64,000 bases of DNA from positions 62,001 to 126,000 of the forward strand of contig NZ_JAMXMB010000027.1 in assembly GCF_024055635.1 (NCBI RefSeq), read 5' to 3'. The notes beneath the pieces are model-generated. The model ran no database searches. It saw only the letters and a program-made list of their open reading frames with translations, and was not told where the DNA came from. Positions 8,907 to 16,683 of the stretch are shown in pieces (position 1 is the stretch's first letter; each line of letters begins with the position of its first letter). A program made the position numbers and the translations under genes. The stretch is from Microbacterium yannicii (lineage in GTDB: Bacteria > Actinomycetota > Actinomycetes > Actinomycetales > Microbacteriaceae).

Positions 8907-9278
8907 TCGCGCCCGGTCGTTGAGCGAGCGAGGAACGAGCGAGACGAAACGCCGCCGAAGGTTGCGCGGCGTCAAGGCGTTTCGTCTCGGTCGCTGGCGC
9001 TCCCTCGCTCAACGACCGGGGGGACGCGCTTCCTGGTCGCCGGCGCTCCCCCGCTCAACGACCGGAACTTTGCGCCCGGCCGTTGAGCGAGCGAGGAACG
9101 AGCGAGACGAAACGCCGCCGAAGGTTGCGCGGCGTCAAGGCGTTTCGTCTCGGTCGCTGGCGCTCCCTCGCTCAACGACCGGGGGGACGCGCTTCCTGGT
9201 CGCTGGCGCTCCCCCGCTCAACGACCGGAACTTTGCGCCCGGCCGTTGAGCGAGCGAGGAACGAGCGAGACGAAACGC
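8907..9278. repeat. Tandem 163-bp repeat (2.3 copies) built from palindromic GTTGAGCGAGC/GACGAAACGC elements
   Basis: The motif GCCCGG before GTTGAGCG recurs at 8911, 9074 and 9237, giving an exact 163-bp period: two nearly identical full units and a 46-bp third start. Each unit holds a left arm (GTTGAGCGAGCGAGGAACG..GACGAAACGCC) and its complement (GGCGTTTCGTCTCGGTCGC..CTCGCTCAACG), so each can fold into a long hairpin. The block fills the whole 397-bp space between two convergent genes and probably also ends transcription from both sides. Open frames across it are repeat artefacts and I call no gene here. Confidence 0.9.
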
Positions 9279-9296
9279 ACCCGGCGCCGAAAGGCC

Positions 9297-10205
9297 TCAG
9301 CGGAGCACGAAGTGGCCGGGTGAGACCTCGGTGAGCACGGTGCCCTCGGGTTCGAGCCCGACGAGATCGGGCCGCGTCGAGATGCGCTCGAGTCGACGGC
9401 GGGCCTGCACGGGGTCGATCGACAGCGCGGCATCGAGCAGGTGGCGCGTGTAGGCGTGCTGCGGCGACGCGAACACCTCGGCGGTCGGTCCGAGCTCGAC
9501 GATGCGGCCGCGGTTCATCACGGCGGTGCGCGTGGCGATCTCCCGCACGACCGACAGGTCGTGCGAGATGAACAGGTAGGTCAGCTCCAGCTCCCGCTGA
9601 AGCCGCAGGAGGAGGTCGGTGACCTGCGCCTGGATGGACATGTCGAGCGCCGAGAGCGGCTCGTCGCACACCACGAAGCCCGGACGCACAGCGATGGCCC
9701 GCGCGATCACGATGCGCTGGCGCTGCCCGCCCGAGAACGCGCGGGGGCGTCGGTGGACGGCATCCCCGTCGATCCCCACGGCCGCGAGCGCCTCGATCGC
9801 CTGCGCGCGCGAGTCGCCGCCGGGCGCGAGCACCGTGAGCGGCTCCATGACGTTCTGCAGCGCTGTGCGGTGCGGGTTCAGGGACGAGAACGGATCCTGG
9901 AAGATGACCTGCATCGATCGGTGGTAGGGCGCCCGGCGGGAGCGCGGGAGCGACGTGAGGTCGACGCCGTCGTACGTCACCGTGCCGCTCGTCGGTTCGT
10001 CCATCTGCAGGATGCTGCGCCCCAGCGTGGACTTGCCGCTCCCCGACTCCCCCACCAGCGCGAGCGTCTCGCCGCGGCGGATCGTCAGATCCACGCCGTC
10101 GACGGCCCGCACGGTCCCGGTCGTCCGACCCCAGGCGTTGCGCAGGGGAAAGGTCTTCACGAGCGCGTCGACGCGCACGAGATCGTCTATCGTCTGTTCG
10201 CTCAT
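9297..10205 (-). CDS. dppF: Peptide ABC transporter ATP-binding protein (DppF/OppF type)
   Basis: This 302-residue ATPase has Walker [11 protein letters not shown]-loop [11 protein letters not shown], signature FSGGQRQRI, Walker [13 protein letters not shown] and the switch histidine in [10 protein letters not shown]. The ADVHRRPR-like and C-terminal segments are typical of the oligopeptide/dipeptide subgroup. It is the last gene of a five-gene operon and its ATG overlaps the stop of the preceding ATPase gene (ATGA). Together the two ATPases energise import through the two permeases. The specificity (di/oligopeptide or another solute) cannot be deduced from this subunit. Confidence 0.9.
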   Translation of the reverse strand: MSEQTIDDLVRVDALVKTFPLRNAWGRTTGTVRAVDGVDLTIRRGETLALVGESGSGKSTLGRSILQMDEPTSGTVTYDGVDLTSLPRSRRAPYHRSMQVIFQDPFSSLNPHRTALQNVMEPLTVLAPGGDSRAQAIEALAAVGIDGDAVHRRPRAFSGGQRQRIVIARAIAVRPGFVVCDEPLSALDMSIQAQVTDLLLRLQRELELTYLFISHDLSVVREIATRTAVMNRGRIVELGPTAEVFASPQHAYTRHLLDAALSIDPVQARRRLERISTRPDLVGLEPEGTVLTEVSPGHFVLR

Positions 10206-11095
10206 GCGTCCGCCTCCTCCGGTGAGGGCTCGGTGGGCGCGGCATCCAACAGCTCCTTCGTGTACGGATGCCGCGGCTCGCGGAAGACGCGATCGACATC
10301 GCCCGACTCGACGATGCGGCCGTCCTTCATCACGAGCACGTCGTCACAGACGGCCGCGACGACGGCGAGATCGTGCGTCACGATGAGTACGGTGAGCGAG
10401 CGCTCGGCCTGGAGCGTCCGCAGCAGCGCCAGGATCTGCGCCTGGATCGTGGCATCGAGTGCGGTCGTCGGCTCGTCCGCGAGGAGCAGCTCCGGCCGCG
10501 CGAGCAGGGCCATCGCGATCATGGCGCGCTGGCGCATGCCCCCCGAGAGCTCGTGCGGGTAGCGCGACAGCACGCGGTCGGGGTCGGGGATACGCACGGC
10601 AACCAGTGCCTCGCGCGCGAGCGCCGTCGCCTGGCGGCGCCCCACACGCTGGAACCGCTGCGCGACCTCGACGAGGTGCGCGCCGATGCGGACGAGCGGG
10701 TTGAACGAGGTCATCGGGTCCTGGAAGACCATCGCGGCCGGCAGCCGCTCCCGCGACGCCGCAGACGTGATGTTGCGACCGTCGAGGACCACGCGCCGCC
10801 AGTCGCGGGTCGCACCGTCGGGGAGGATGTCCATGAGCGCGCGCAACAGCATGGTCTTGCCCGAGCCCGACTCGCCGACGATGCCGACGACGCGGCCGCG
10901 CGGCACCTCGAACGACACGTCCTCGAGCACGCGCACGCGCCCGCCGGTTCGGCCTGCGAGGTCGACGTCGAGTCCTTCGACACTCAGCAGCACATCGCCG
11001 GGCTCAGCGGGCGGCGGGGTCGCGGCTGGGCCCACGCGGCCGGAGGCTCCGCGCGACGCGCCAGCGGCGGGTGGAGGGGTCGTGGGGACCGTCAT
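10202..11095 (-). CDS. dppD: Peptide ABC transporter ATP-binding protein (DppD/OppD type)
   Basis: The 297-residue protein begins with about 40 residues of Thr/Pro/Ala-rich sequence before the ATPase core. Walker A is GESGSGKTM, the Q-loop [11 protein letters not shown], the signature LSGGMRQRA and Walker [13 protein letters not shown]. DppD-type proteins form the heterodimeric nucleotide-binding pair with DppF. Start and stop both overlap their neighbours by four bases (ATGA), so the four transporter genes downstream of the binding protein are translationally coupled. Confidence 0.9.
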   Translation of the reverse strand: MTVPTTPPPAAGASRGASGRVGPAATPPPAEPGDVLLSVEGLDVDLAGRTGGRVRVLEDVSFEVPRGRVVGIVGESGSGKTMLLRALMDILPDGATRDWRRVVLDGRNITSAASRERLPAAMVFQDPMTSFNPLVRIGAHLVEVAQRFQRVGRRQATALAREALVAVRIPDPDRVLSRYPHELSGGMRQRAMIAMALLARPELLLADEPTTALDATIQAQILALLRTLQAERSLTVLIVTHDLAVVAAVCDDVLVMKDGRIVESGDVDRVFREPRHPYTKELLDAAPTEPSPEEADA

Positions 11096-11964
11096 GACGC
11101 TCCTCCTTCGCTGACGGTCTGGCGCAGCGCGTCGCCGAGCACGTTGAACGAGAGCACGGTGAGCAGGATCAGGATGCCCGGGATGAGGGCGAGGTAGGGC
11201 GCCGTCTGCAGACTGCCCTGCGCCGATTCCAGCAGGCTTCCCCAGGACGCCATCGGGGGCTGGATGCCGAGACCCAGGAAGCTCAGCGCCGACTCCGTGA
11301 GGATCGCGGTGGAGATGCTCGCGGTCGCCGCGACGATGATGGTCGGCGAGGCGTCGGGCATCACGTGGCGCCACACCACGAGCTCGCGCCGCACGCCGAC
11401 GTAGCGGGCGTAACGGACGAACGCGCGCTCCCGGAGGCTCAGCGTCTCGGCGCGCACGAGTCGTGCCGTGGGCATCCACGAGAAGGCGCCGATCACGAAG
11501 ATGATCGTCCAGAGCCCGGGCTTCAGGAACACGCTGGCGACGATGACGAGCACCATCCACGGGATCGACGAGAGGAAGTCGACGAACCGCATCAGCAGGT
11601 CGTCGATCCGGCCGCCGGCATAACCGGCGATGAGGCCGACGACGACGCCGATCACAGTCGCCGCCGTCATCGCCAGGATGCCGACGGTCAGCGAGATGCG
11701 GCCGCCATAGACCACGCGCGAGAAATAGTCGCGCCCGAGCTCGTCCGTGCCGAACCAGTGCGCGGCGCTCGGCGGCTGCCAGCGGATCGCGAGGTCGGTC
11801 GCGGTGGGATCCAGGGGCAGCAGCGGCGCCAGCAGCGAGACCGCGGCCACGATCACGAGGAACGCGATGGCCAGCAGGGATGTGACCGAACGGAACGAGC
11901 GCGTGCGGTGAACGAGCGTGTTCGCGTCGATGGCGGCGGCGACGTTGGGAGTGGTGGCGGTCAT
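11092..11964 (-). CDS. dppC: Peptide ABC transporter permease (DppC/OppC type)
   Basis: The 290-residue membrane protein has an N-terminal cytoplasmic tail, a first membrane helix at about 33-55, the OppC-type N-terminal segment HWFGTDELGRDYFSRVVYG and a BPD permease domain with five further helices. The EAA loop (around ALSLRERAFVRYARYVG ... HVMPDA) contacts the ATPases. The end FNVLGDALRQ is typical of DppC/OppC. It overlaps dppB and dppD by ATGA. Confidence 0.9.
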   Translation of the reverse strand: MTATTPNVAAAIDANTLVHRTRSFRSVTSLLAIAFLVIVAAVSLLAPLLPLDPTATDLAIRWQPPSAAHWFGTDELGRDYFSRVVYGGRISLTVGILAMTAATVIGVVVGLIAGYAGGRIDDLLMRFVDFLSSIPWMVLVIVASVFLKPGLWTIIFVIGAFSWMPTARLVRAETLSLRERAFVRYARYVGVRRELVVWRHVMPDASPTIIVAATASISTAILTESALSFLGLGIQPPMASWGSLLESAQGSLQTAPYLALIPGILILLTVLSFNVLGDALRQTVSEGGAS

Positions 11965-12920
11965 GAGCCCGCTCCGATCCGGATGCGCGGGTCGACCACG
12001 ACGTAGAGGATGTCGGCGATGAGGTTGCCGACGATCACGAGCACGGCCGACAGCAGCAGCACGGCGAGCACGACCGGGTAGTCGAGACTGCGGGTCGCCG
12101 TGAGGAAGTAGGGACCGATGCCGGGCCAGCCGAAGATCGACTCGGTGACGATGGCGCCGGTGACGAGGATGGGCAGCGCGAGACCGAGCTGCGTGATGAT
12201 CGGCAGCATCACGTTCCGCCCGACGTGGCGGCTGAGCACCTCGCGCCGCGACGCCCCGAACCCGCGCTGCACGAGCACGTAGTCCTGCGACAGTTGGCTG
12301 ATGGTCGCGGCTCGCACATAGCGGGCCAGCTCGGGGAAGAACGCGACCACGAGCACGAGGAACGGCATCACGAAGTGCATCAGGAAGTCGACGGGATCGC
12401 CCTGCTTGCCCACGGAGTGCATGCCGATGATCGGGAACCATCGCAGTTGGTAGCCGAACACGTAGATGACCAGCAGCGCGAACCAGAACGACGGAGTCGC
12501 GATGCCGATGCCCGCCAGTCCGTCGATGGCCTTGTCGACGACCGTGCCACGACGCGAGCCGGCGATGAGTCCCAGCACGACGGCGATGACGAGAGCGGCG
12601 ATGTAGGCCGGCGCCACCAGCATGATCGTGTTAGGAATCCGCGCGGCGAGCTCTTCGGCGATCGGGTGCCGGCTCACGAGCGAGTAGCCCAGGTCACCCT
12701 GCACGACGCGGGAGAGCCAGAGGCCGTATTGCACGACGAGGGGCTGGTCGAGACCGTAGCGCGCGCGCATCGCCGCCTGCGTCTCCTCCGACATCTGCGG
12801 CGTGGTGATCGTGTCGACCACGTCGTACGGCGCTGAGTGCAGCAGCGCGAAGACGACGAACGTCACCAGCAGCAGCATCGGCACGACCTGCAGCAGGCGC
12901 CGCAGGATGTAGACACCCAT
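11961..12920 (-). CDS. dppB: Peptide ABC transporter permease (DppB/OppB type)
   Basis: The 319-residue protein starts MGVYILRRLLQVVPMLLLVTFVVFALL, the standard DppB first helix, followed by the periplasmic-type loop with RYGLDQPLVVQY and five more helices. The EAA loop reads YVLVQRGFGASRREVLSRHVGRN. The AAGGAG site eight bases ahead of the ATG is strong. It is separated from the upstream binding-protein gene by a perfect 15-bp hairpin, the only uncoupled junction in the operon. Confidence 0.9.
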   Translation of the reverse strand: MGVYILRRLLQVVPMLLLVTFVVFALLHSAPYDVVDTITTPQMSEETQAAMRARYGLDQPLVVQYGLWLSRVVQGDLGYSLVSRHPIAEELAARIPNTIMLVAPAYIAALVIAVVLGLIAGSRRGTVVDKAIDGLAGIGIATPSFWFALLVIYVFGYQLRWFPIIGMHSVGKQGDPVDFLMHFVMPFLVLVVAFFPELARYVRAATISQLSQDYVLVQRGFGASRREVLSRHVGRNVMLPIITQLGLALPILVTGAIVTESIFGWPGIGPYFLTATRSLDYPVVLAVLLLSAVLVIVGNLIADILYVVVDPRIRIGAGS

Positions 12921-12974
12921 CGTTCTCCTTCCCCGCTGAAACGGATGCCGGGTCGCAACCCGCCGGACATGCCG

Positions 12975-13010
12975 ATGTCACGGGCACCCGCGGCGGGGTG
13001 CCCGTGACAT
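12975..13010 (-). terminator. Intercistronic hairpin after the peptide-binding-protein gene
   Basis: A perfect 15-base stem (12975-12989 with 12996-13010) closes on a six-base loop just 7 bp past the binding-protein stop. There is no following U tract, so a partial terminator or an mRNA-stabilising 3' structure that lets the binding protein outnumber the permeases is more likely than full termination. Confidence 0.7.
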
Positions 13011-13017
13011 CAGTGGC

Positions 13018-14601
13018 TCACTGCTCGGTGAGCAGCCCGAAGTTCTCGAACGTGTAGATCGGGACGGTCTTCGCGTCGTCGACGCCGCCGATCCGCGGGT
13101 TGACCGCGAGGATCTTGAGGTTGTCGGCGAGCGGGAACACGACGGCGTCCTCGGCGATCTGCGCCTGCAGGTCGGCGTAGATCGAGGCACGCGCGTCGGG
13201 GTCGAGCTCGACGGCACCCTGGTCGAACAGCGCGTCCGTGGCCGGGTTGGAGTACGAGAAGTAGTTCGCCGAAGCGCCGGTGCGGTACAGCTGGCTGTAC
13301 GCGTCCGGGTCCTGACCCATGATGTAGCCGCCCAGGAACGCGTCGTACTGCGAGTCGGCGCCCTTCTGGATCTCGTCGAAGACCGCTGCGGGCTCGATGC
13401 CGGCGAGCTCCACCGTGATGCCGGCATCCTGCAGCTGCTCCTGGATGAGGGTGGCCTCGGTGGTCTGCGCGGGATCGGCACCGGCGTACGCCAGGGTGAT
13501 CGAGAGGTCCGACACGCCGGCCTCGTCGAGGAGGGCTGCCGAGGCATCCGCGTCCTGCTCGTACTTCTCGACGTCCTCGGTCGCGAACGCGTTGCTCGGC
13601 GGGAGGATCGTGTACGCGCTCTCGTAGTAGTCGTCGCTCAGGAACGCCGCGGTGTTGATCTCGTCGCGGTCGAGCGCGAAGAAGATCGCCTGTCGCACCT
13701 TCGGGTCGGTGAGCTTGGCGGCGTTGAGGCCGACGTAGGCGACGCGGCCCTCCGCGTACGGGTAGACGTTCAGGCCGGCGCCCTCGAGCTCGGTGATCTG
13801 AGCGGGCGTCGCGAACGACGCGTCCACCTCACCGGTCTGCAGCGCCGTCTTCGTGGTGTCCGCATCCGCGACGATGCGCAGCGTGACCTTGGGGATCTTG
13901 GGCGCGTCGCCGTAGTAGTTCTCGTTCGCCTCGAACGTGAGGTACTGGCCACGCTCGTACTCGGTCAGCTTGTAGGGGCCCGAGCCGACCGCGAGCGGGT
14001 CGAGCTCCGACACCGAGAAGTCGGTGACGTCGCCGTACACGTGCTCCGGGATGATGTACGTCTCGGTGGCGATGTTGCTGAGCGCCGCCGCGCTCACGCT
14101 CGGCAGGTGGAAGACGACGGTGAGCTCGTCGGTCGCCTCGGCCGTGATGGGCTGGTCGCCGACGTACAGCAGGTCGGCGTTGCCGTTCTCGCGGACCGCC
14201 TTGTTCGTGTAGGTGAAGACCACGTCCTCAGACGTGAGCGGCTCTCCGTCGGACCACCGCAGGCCGTCCTTGAGGGTGACGGTGACCGACAGGCCGTCCT
14301 CGGCCGGCTCGATCGACTCGGCCAGCTCGTTCACGACGGTGCCGTCGCCTTCGACCCGCGCCAGCGGCGAGTAGACGAGGTTCGTGACGGTCAGGCCCCA
14401 GCGGTCCGCGACGTTGATCGGGTTGAGCGAGGTCGGGTCGCTCGCGATCGCGTAGGTGAACTGTCCGGTCGCCTCGGCGCTGGTGGTCTCAGGTGCGGCG
14501 TCGCCCTGTGCGCAGGCCGCCAGTCCGATGGTGGCCGCCAGGGTCAGGGCGATGGGGGCGATCACTCGCCGTCTCGTCTTCATGAGCTCGTGGGTCTTCA
14601 T
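13018..14601 (-). CDS. dppA: Peptide ABC transporter substrate-binding lipoprotein (SBP family 5)
   Basis: The 527-residue precursor has a basic N-terminus, a hydrophobic stretch and the lipobox GLAAC, so Cys30 should be lipidated and anchor the protein outside the membrane. The body matches SBP_bac_5: LNPINVADRWG near the start, the LKDGLRWSDGEPLTSEDVVFT signature around residue 95 and a long C-terminal lobe. It delivers peptides or similar ligands to the permeases encoded downstream. ATG 14601 is preceded by AGAGGA at some distance; an in-frame ATG six codons later is an alternative start that also leaves a usable signal peptide. Divergent from the acetyltransferase gene. Confidence 0.9.
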   Translation of the reverse strand: MKTHELMKTRRRVIAPIALTLAATIGLAACAQGDAAPETTSAEATGQFTYAIASDPTSLNPINVADRWGLTVTNLVYSPLARVEGDGTVVNELAESIEPAEDGLSVTVTLKDGLRWSDGEPLTSEDVVFTYTNKAVRENGNADLLYVGDQPITAEATDELTVVFHLPSVSAAALSNIATETYIIPEHVYGDVTDFSVSELDPLAVGSGPYKLTEYERGQYLTFEANENYYGDAPKIPKVTLRIVADADTTKTALQTGEVDASFATPAQITELEGAGLNVYPYAEGRVAYVGLNAAKLTDPKVRQAIFFALDRDEINTAAFLSDDYYESAYTILPPSNAFATEDVEKYEQDADASAALLDEAGVSDLSITLAYAGADPAQTTEATLIQEQLQDAGITVELAGIEPAAVFDEIQKGADSQYDAFLGGYIMGQDPDAYSQLYRTGASANYFSYSNPATDALFDQGAVELDPDARASIYADLQAQIAEDAVVFPLADNLKILAVNPRIGGVDDAKTVPIYTFENFGLLTEQ

Positions 14602-14738
14602 CGTGTTTCGAGTCCTCTTCGCTGTGCATACGCCCGAATGGACGCACTGTTCGAGCCTAGGTCGGCCCGCGAGAGAGAGGCGCCGATCGGGCGAAGAATT
14701 GCGAAGTATGTCGACGCGGGGGCAGGCACATCGAGTCC

Positions 14739-14744
14739 TAAGCT
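14739..14744 (+). promoter_or_regulatory. -10 box of leaderless acetyltransferase mRNA
   Basis: TAAGCT lies six bases before the ATG at 14751. Confidence 0.5.
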
Positions 14745-14750
14745 CGAAGG

Positions 14751-15335
14751 ATGCTGCTCACCCTGCCCATCGCCCTGGAGAACGCGTACGTGCGCCTGGA
14801 ACCGCTCGCGCCCGAGCACGAGGCCGATCTCGCGGCGGCTGCCGTGGGGCTCGAGCACACCTGGTACACCTCGGTGCCGCGTCCCGACGGGATCGCCGCC
14901 GACATCGCGCAGCGCCTGGCGTGGCGGGACGCGGGTCACATGAACCCATGGGCGGTGCGCCGTCTCGACACCGGCCGCGTGGTGGGCACCACGACCTTCT
15001 GCAACATCGACCAGCCGAACCGCCACGTCGAGATCGGCCACACCTGGCTCGGACGCGAAGCGCAGCGCACCGCCGTCAACACGGCATCCAAGCTACTGCT
15101 CCTCGGCCACGCGTTCGAGGCGTGCGACGCGATCGCAGTCGAGTTCCGCACGCACTGGCACAACCGCCAGTCGCGTGCCGCGATCGCCCGGCTCGGCGCC
15201 CGGCAGGACGGCGTGCTGCGCAACCACCGGCTCGGCCCGGACGGCACCCTCCGCGACACCGTGGTCTTCTCGATCCTCCCCCACGAATGGCCCGCGGTGC
15301 GCCTCGGCCTCACCGAGCGCCTCGCGCGCGGCTGA
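14751..15335 (+). CDS. GNAT-family N-acetyltransferase (RimJ/RimL-like)
   Basis: The 194-residue protein follows the RimJ/RimL pattern: an N-terminal strand MLLTLPIALENAYVRLEPL, the central VGTTTFCNIDQPNRHVEIGHTWLGREAQRTAVNTASKLLLLGHAFE segment that should bind the acetyl-CoA pyrophosphate, and a C-terminal NHRQSRAAIARLGARQDGVLRNH-like segment. Such enzymes acetylate protein N-termini or small amines; the substrate is unknown. It is a single-gene unit divergent from dppA and followed by a quasi-palindrome that could terminate it. Confidence 0.85.
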   Translation: MLLTLPIALENAYVRLEPLAPEHEADLAAAAVGLEHTWYTSVPRPDGIAADIAQRLAWRDAGHMNPWAVRRLDTGRVVGTTTFCNIDQPNRHVEIGHTWLGREAQRTAVNTASKLLLLGHAFEACDAIAVEFRTHWHNRQSRAAIARLGARQDGVLRNHRLGPDGTLRDTVVFSILPHEWPAVRLGLTERLARG

Positions 15336-15388
15336 CCCGGGCGACCGGCATCCGTCCCTTCGCCTCCTCGTCTACCGGCCTTGTGAGG

Positions 15389-15452
15389 TTTGGGGCGCGT
15401 TCGCTCCGTTGGGGCGCAGATTCTGCGCCCCAACGGAGGTTTTGCGCCCCAA
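15389..15452. repeat. Nested quasi-palindromic repeat, copy A1
   Basis: Perfect 17-base arms (15404-15420 and 15422-15438, beginning CTCCGTTGGGGCGCAGA) meet over one base and are enclosed by a second pair (TTGGGGCGC at 15390-15398 and GCGCCCCAA at 15444-15452). A diverged copy (A2) lies downstream of the next gene in the same orientation, so the nuclease-like gene is bracketed by the two. Confidence 0.8.
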
Positions 15453-15576
15453 GACCATGGGTGGGACGGATGCTGCACCGCAACACCCGCTCCTCCCCGA
15501 CGGCGGCCGTTCGCGGCTTGACCGCGGATTCTCCACGATCGGCGCCCGGGCGCACGTACCGCGCGAGGACGGCGAG

Positions 15577-15582
15577 CAGGCT
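15577..15582 (+). promoter_or_regulatory. Candidate leaderless -10 box (CAGGCT)
   Basis: CAGGCT lies six bases before the ATG at 15589 and supports that start. Confidence 0.4.
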
Positions 15583-15588
15583 CGACGC

Positions 15589-16545
15589 ATGCCACCGATG
15601 CGCCTGCTGCGTCACGACGATCTCGTCCTCCTCGGTGTGGGCCCGCGCCGCCTGGCGACAGCGCTCCGTACGGGATCAGTGGTCAAGGTTCGGCCCGGGG
15701 TGTTCGTGCGAGGCGACGCGTGGAACGCAGCCAAACCCGAAGCACGGGCCGTCGCACGGGCCCAAGCACTGACGGCGGTCTCAACGATCCCTCCCGTCGT
15801 GTCGCACGAAACGGCGGCCGCTGTGCACGGCCTGCCCCTGTATCGCGCGGATGACCGGGAGCGCGTCCATGTGATCGCAGCCAGCGGGCGCCCTGGTGCC
15901 GCCGCAGGGGTCATACGTCATCGCGGAGAACTCCCCGACGACCACGTCATCGAGCTGGAGGGTATGCGCGTCACCTCGCTCGTCCGCACGGTAGCCGATG
16001 TCGCGCGCACCACCACCTTCGAGCAGGGCGTGACCATCACCGACGCAGCCCTGCGCGAGCATTTCGTGACCGGGCCGGGTCGGTACGACTTCGACGGCGC
16101 CGAGGACTTCCGGCAGAGGGTGTTGGAGATCGTGCGACGAGCCCCGCATGGGCAGACGCGCGCACGGCGTGTGCTCGATTTCGCCGATGGGCGCGCGCAG
16201 CTTCCGGGCGAGAGCATCAGTCGAATCCGCCTGCGAGACTTGGGGTTCCGAGCGATTCAGCTGCAGGTGCCGGTGGCGGGACCGCGGAACACCACCTACT
16301 TCGTCGATTTCGGTCTTGAGGAAATCACCGCGCTCGGCGAGTTCGACGGTGCGATCAAGTACGTGGACGGCCGACTCCTCGACGGTCGCACGTCGTCGCA
16401 AGCACTCGACGAAGAGAAGCAGCGCGAGGACTGGATCCGCGGGACGACCCAGCGCCGCTTCGCCCGCTGGGGCTGGCCGCACCTGCGCACGGCCGCCCAG
16501 TTGGGCGCACGACTCGAGGCGTTCGGCATCCGCCCCCTGTGCTGA
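15589..16545 (+). CDS. AbiEi-like winged-helix protein with C-terminal nuclease-like domain (repeat-bracketed, module A)
   Basis: The 318-residue protein has an N-terminal winged-helix segment of the AbiEi antitoxin type (LLRHDDLVLLGVGPRRLATALRTG then VVKVRPGVFVRG). A middle region (VVSHETAAAVHGLPL, LVRTVADVARTTTFE) is common in actinobacterial proteins labelled type IV antitoxin. The C-terminus resembles the Vsr/PD-(D/E)xK fold: YFVDFGLEEITALGEFDG places Asp and Glu/Asp residues at plausible metal positions, and DEEKQREDWIR follows. No AbiEii toxin partner is adjacent, so a classical toxin-antitoxin pair is not supported. The gene lies between two copies of the same quasi-palindromic repeat. 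Function unknown. Confidence 0.7.
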   Translation: MPPMRLLRHDDLVLLGVGPRRLATALRTGSVVKVRPGVFVRGDAWNAAKPEARAVARAQALTAVSTIPPVVSHETAAAVHGLPLYRADDRERVHVIAASGRPGAAAGVIRHRGELPDDHVIELEGMRVTSLVRTVADVARTTTFEQGVTITDAALREHFVTGPGRYDFDGAEDFRQRVLEIVRRAPHGQTRARRVLDFADGRAQLPGESISRIRLRDLGFRAIQLQVPVAGPRNTTYFVDFGLEEITALGEFDGAIKYVDGRLLDGRTSSQALDEEKQREDWIRGTTQRRFARWGWPHLRTAAQLGARLEAFGIRPLC

Positions 16546-16590
16546 GACCGCCGCCACCCACGCGCGGGATCGACGCCTTCCCTCTCGCCG

Positions 16591-16664
16591 GGTTCGGGGC
16601 GTGTTCTCCCCGCCGGGGCGCAGATTCTCCGCCCCAACGGAGGAAATGCGCCCCAAACCGAGGC
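16591..16664. repeat. Quasi-palindromic repeat, copy A2 (diverged)
   Basis: This copy shares the GGGGCGCAGATTCT core, the CGCCCCAACGGAGG segment and the outer GGTT.GGGGCG / GCGCCCCAAACC arms with A1 but has lost perfect inner pairing. It begins 46 bp after the nuclease-like gene and may also terminate it and the convergent regulator gene. Confidence 0.7.
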
Positions 16665-16683
16665 TGAGGGCAGATGCCGCGGC

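Noticed and set aside
8451..9334. Several frames across the repeat block with RSLALPRSTTG and SERGTSETK peptides
   Set aside because: These peptides come from the palindromic repeat itself and recur wherever the repeat occurs, so they are not genes.
15589..16545. Complete AbiE toxin-antitoxin system
   Set aside because: Only the AbiEi-like winged helix is present. There is no AbiEii nucleotidyltransferase gene beside this gene or beside the one at 30.8 kb.
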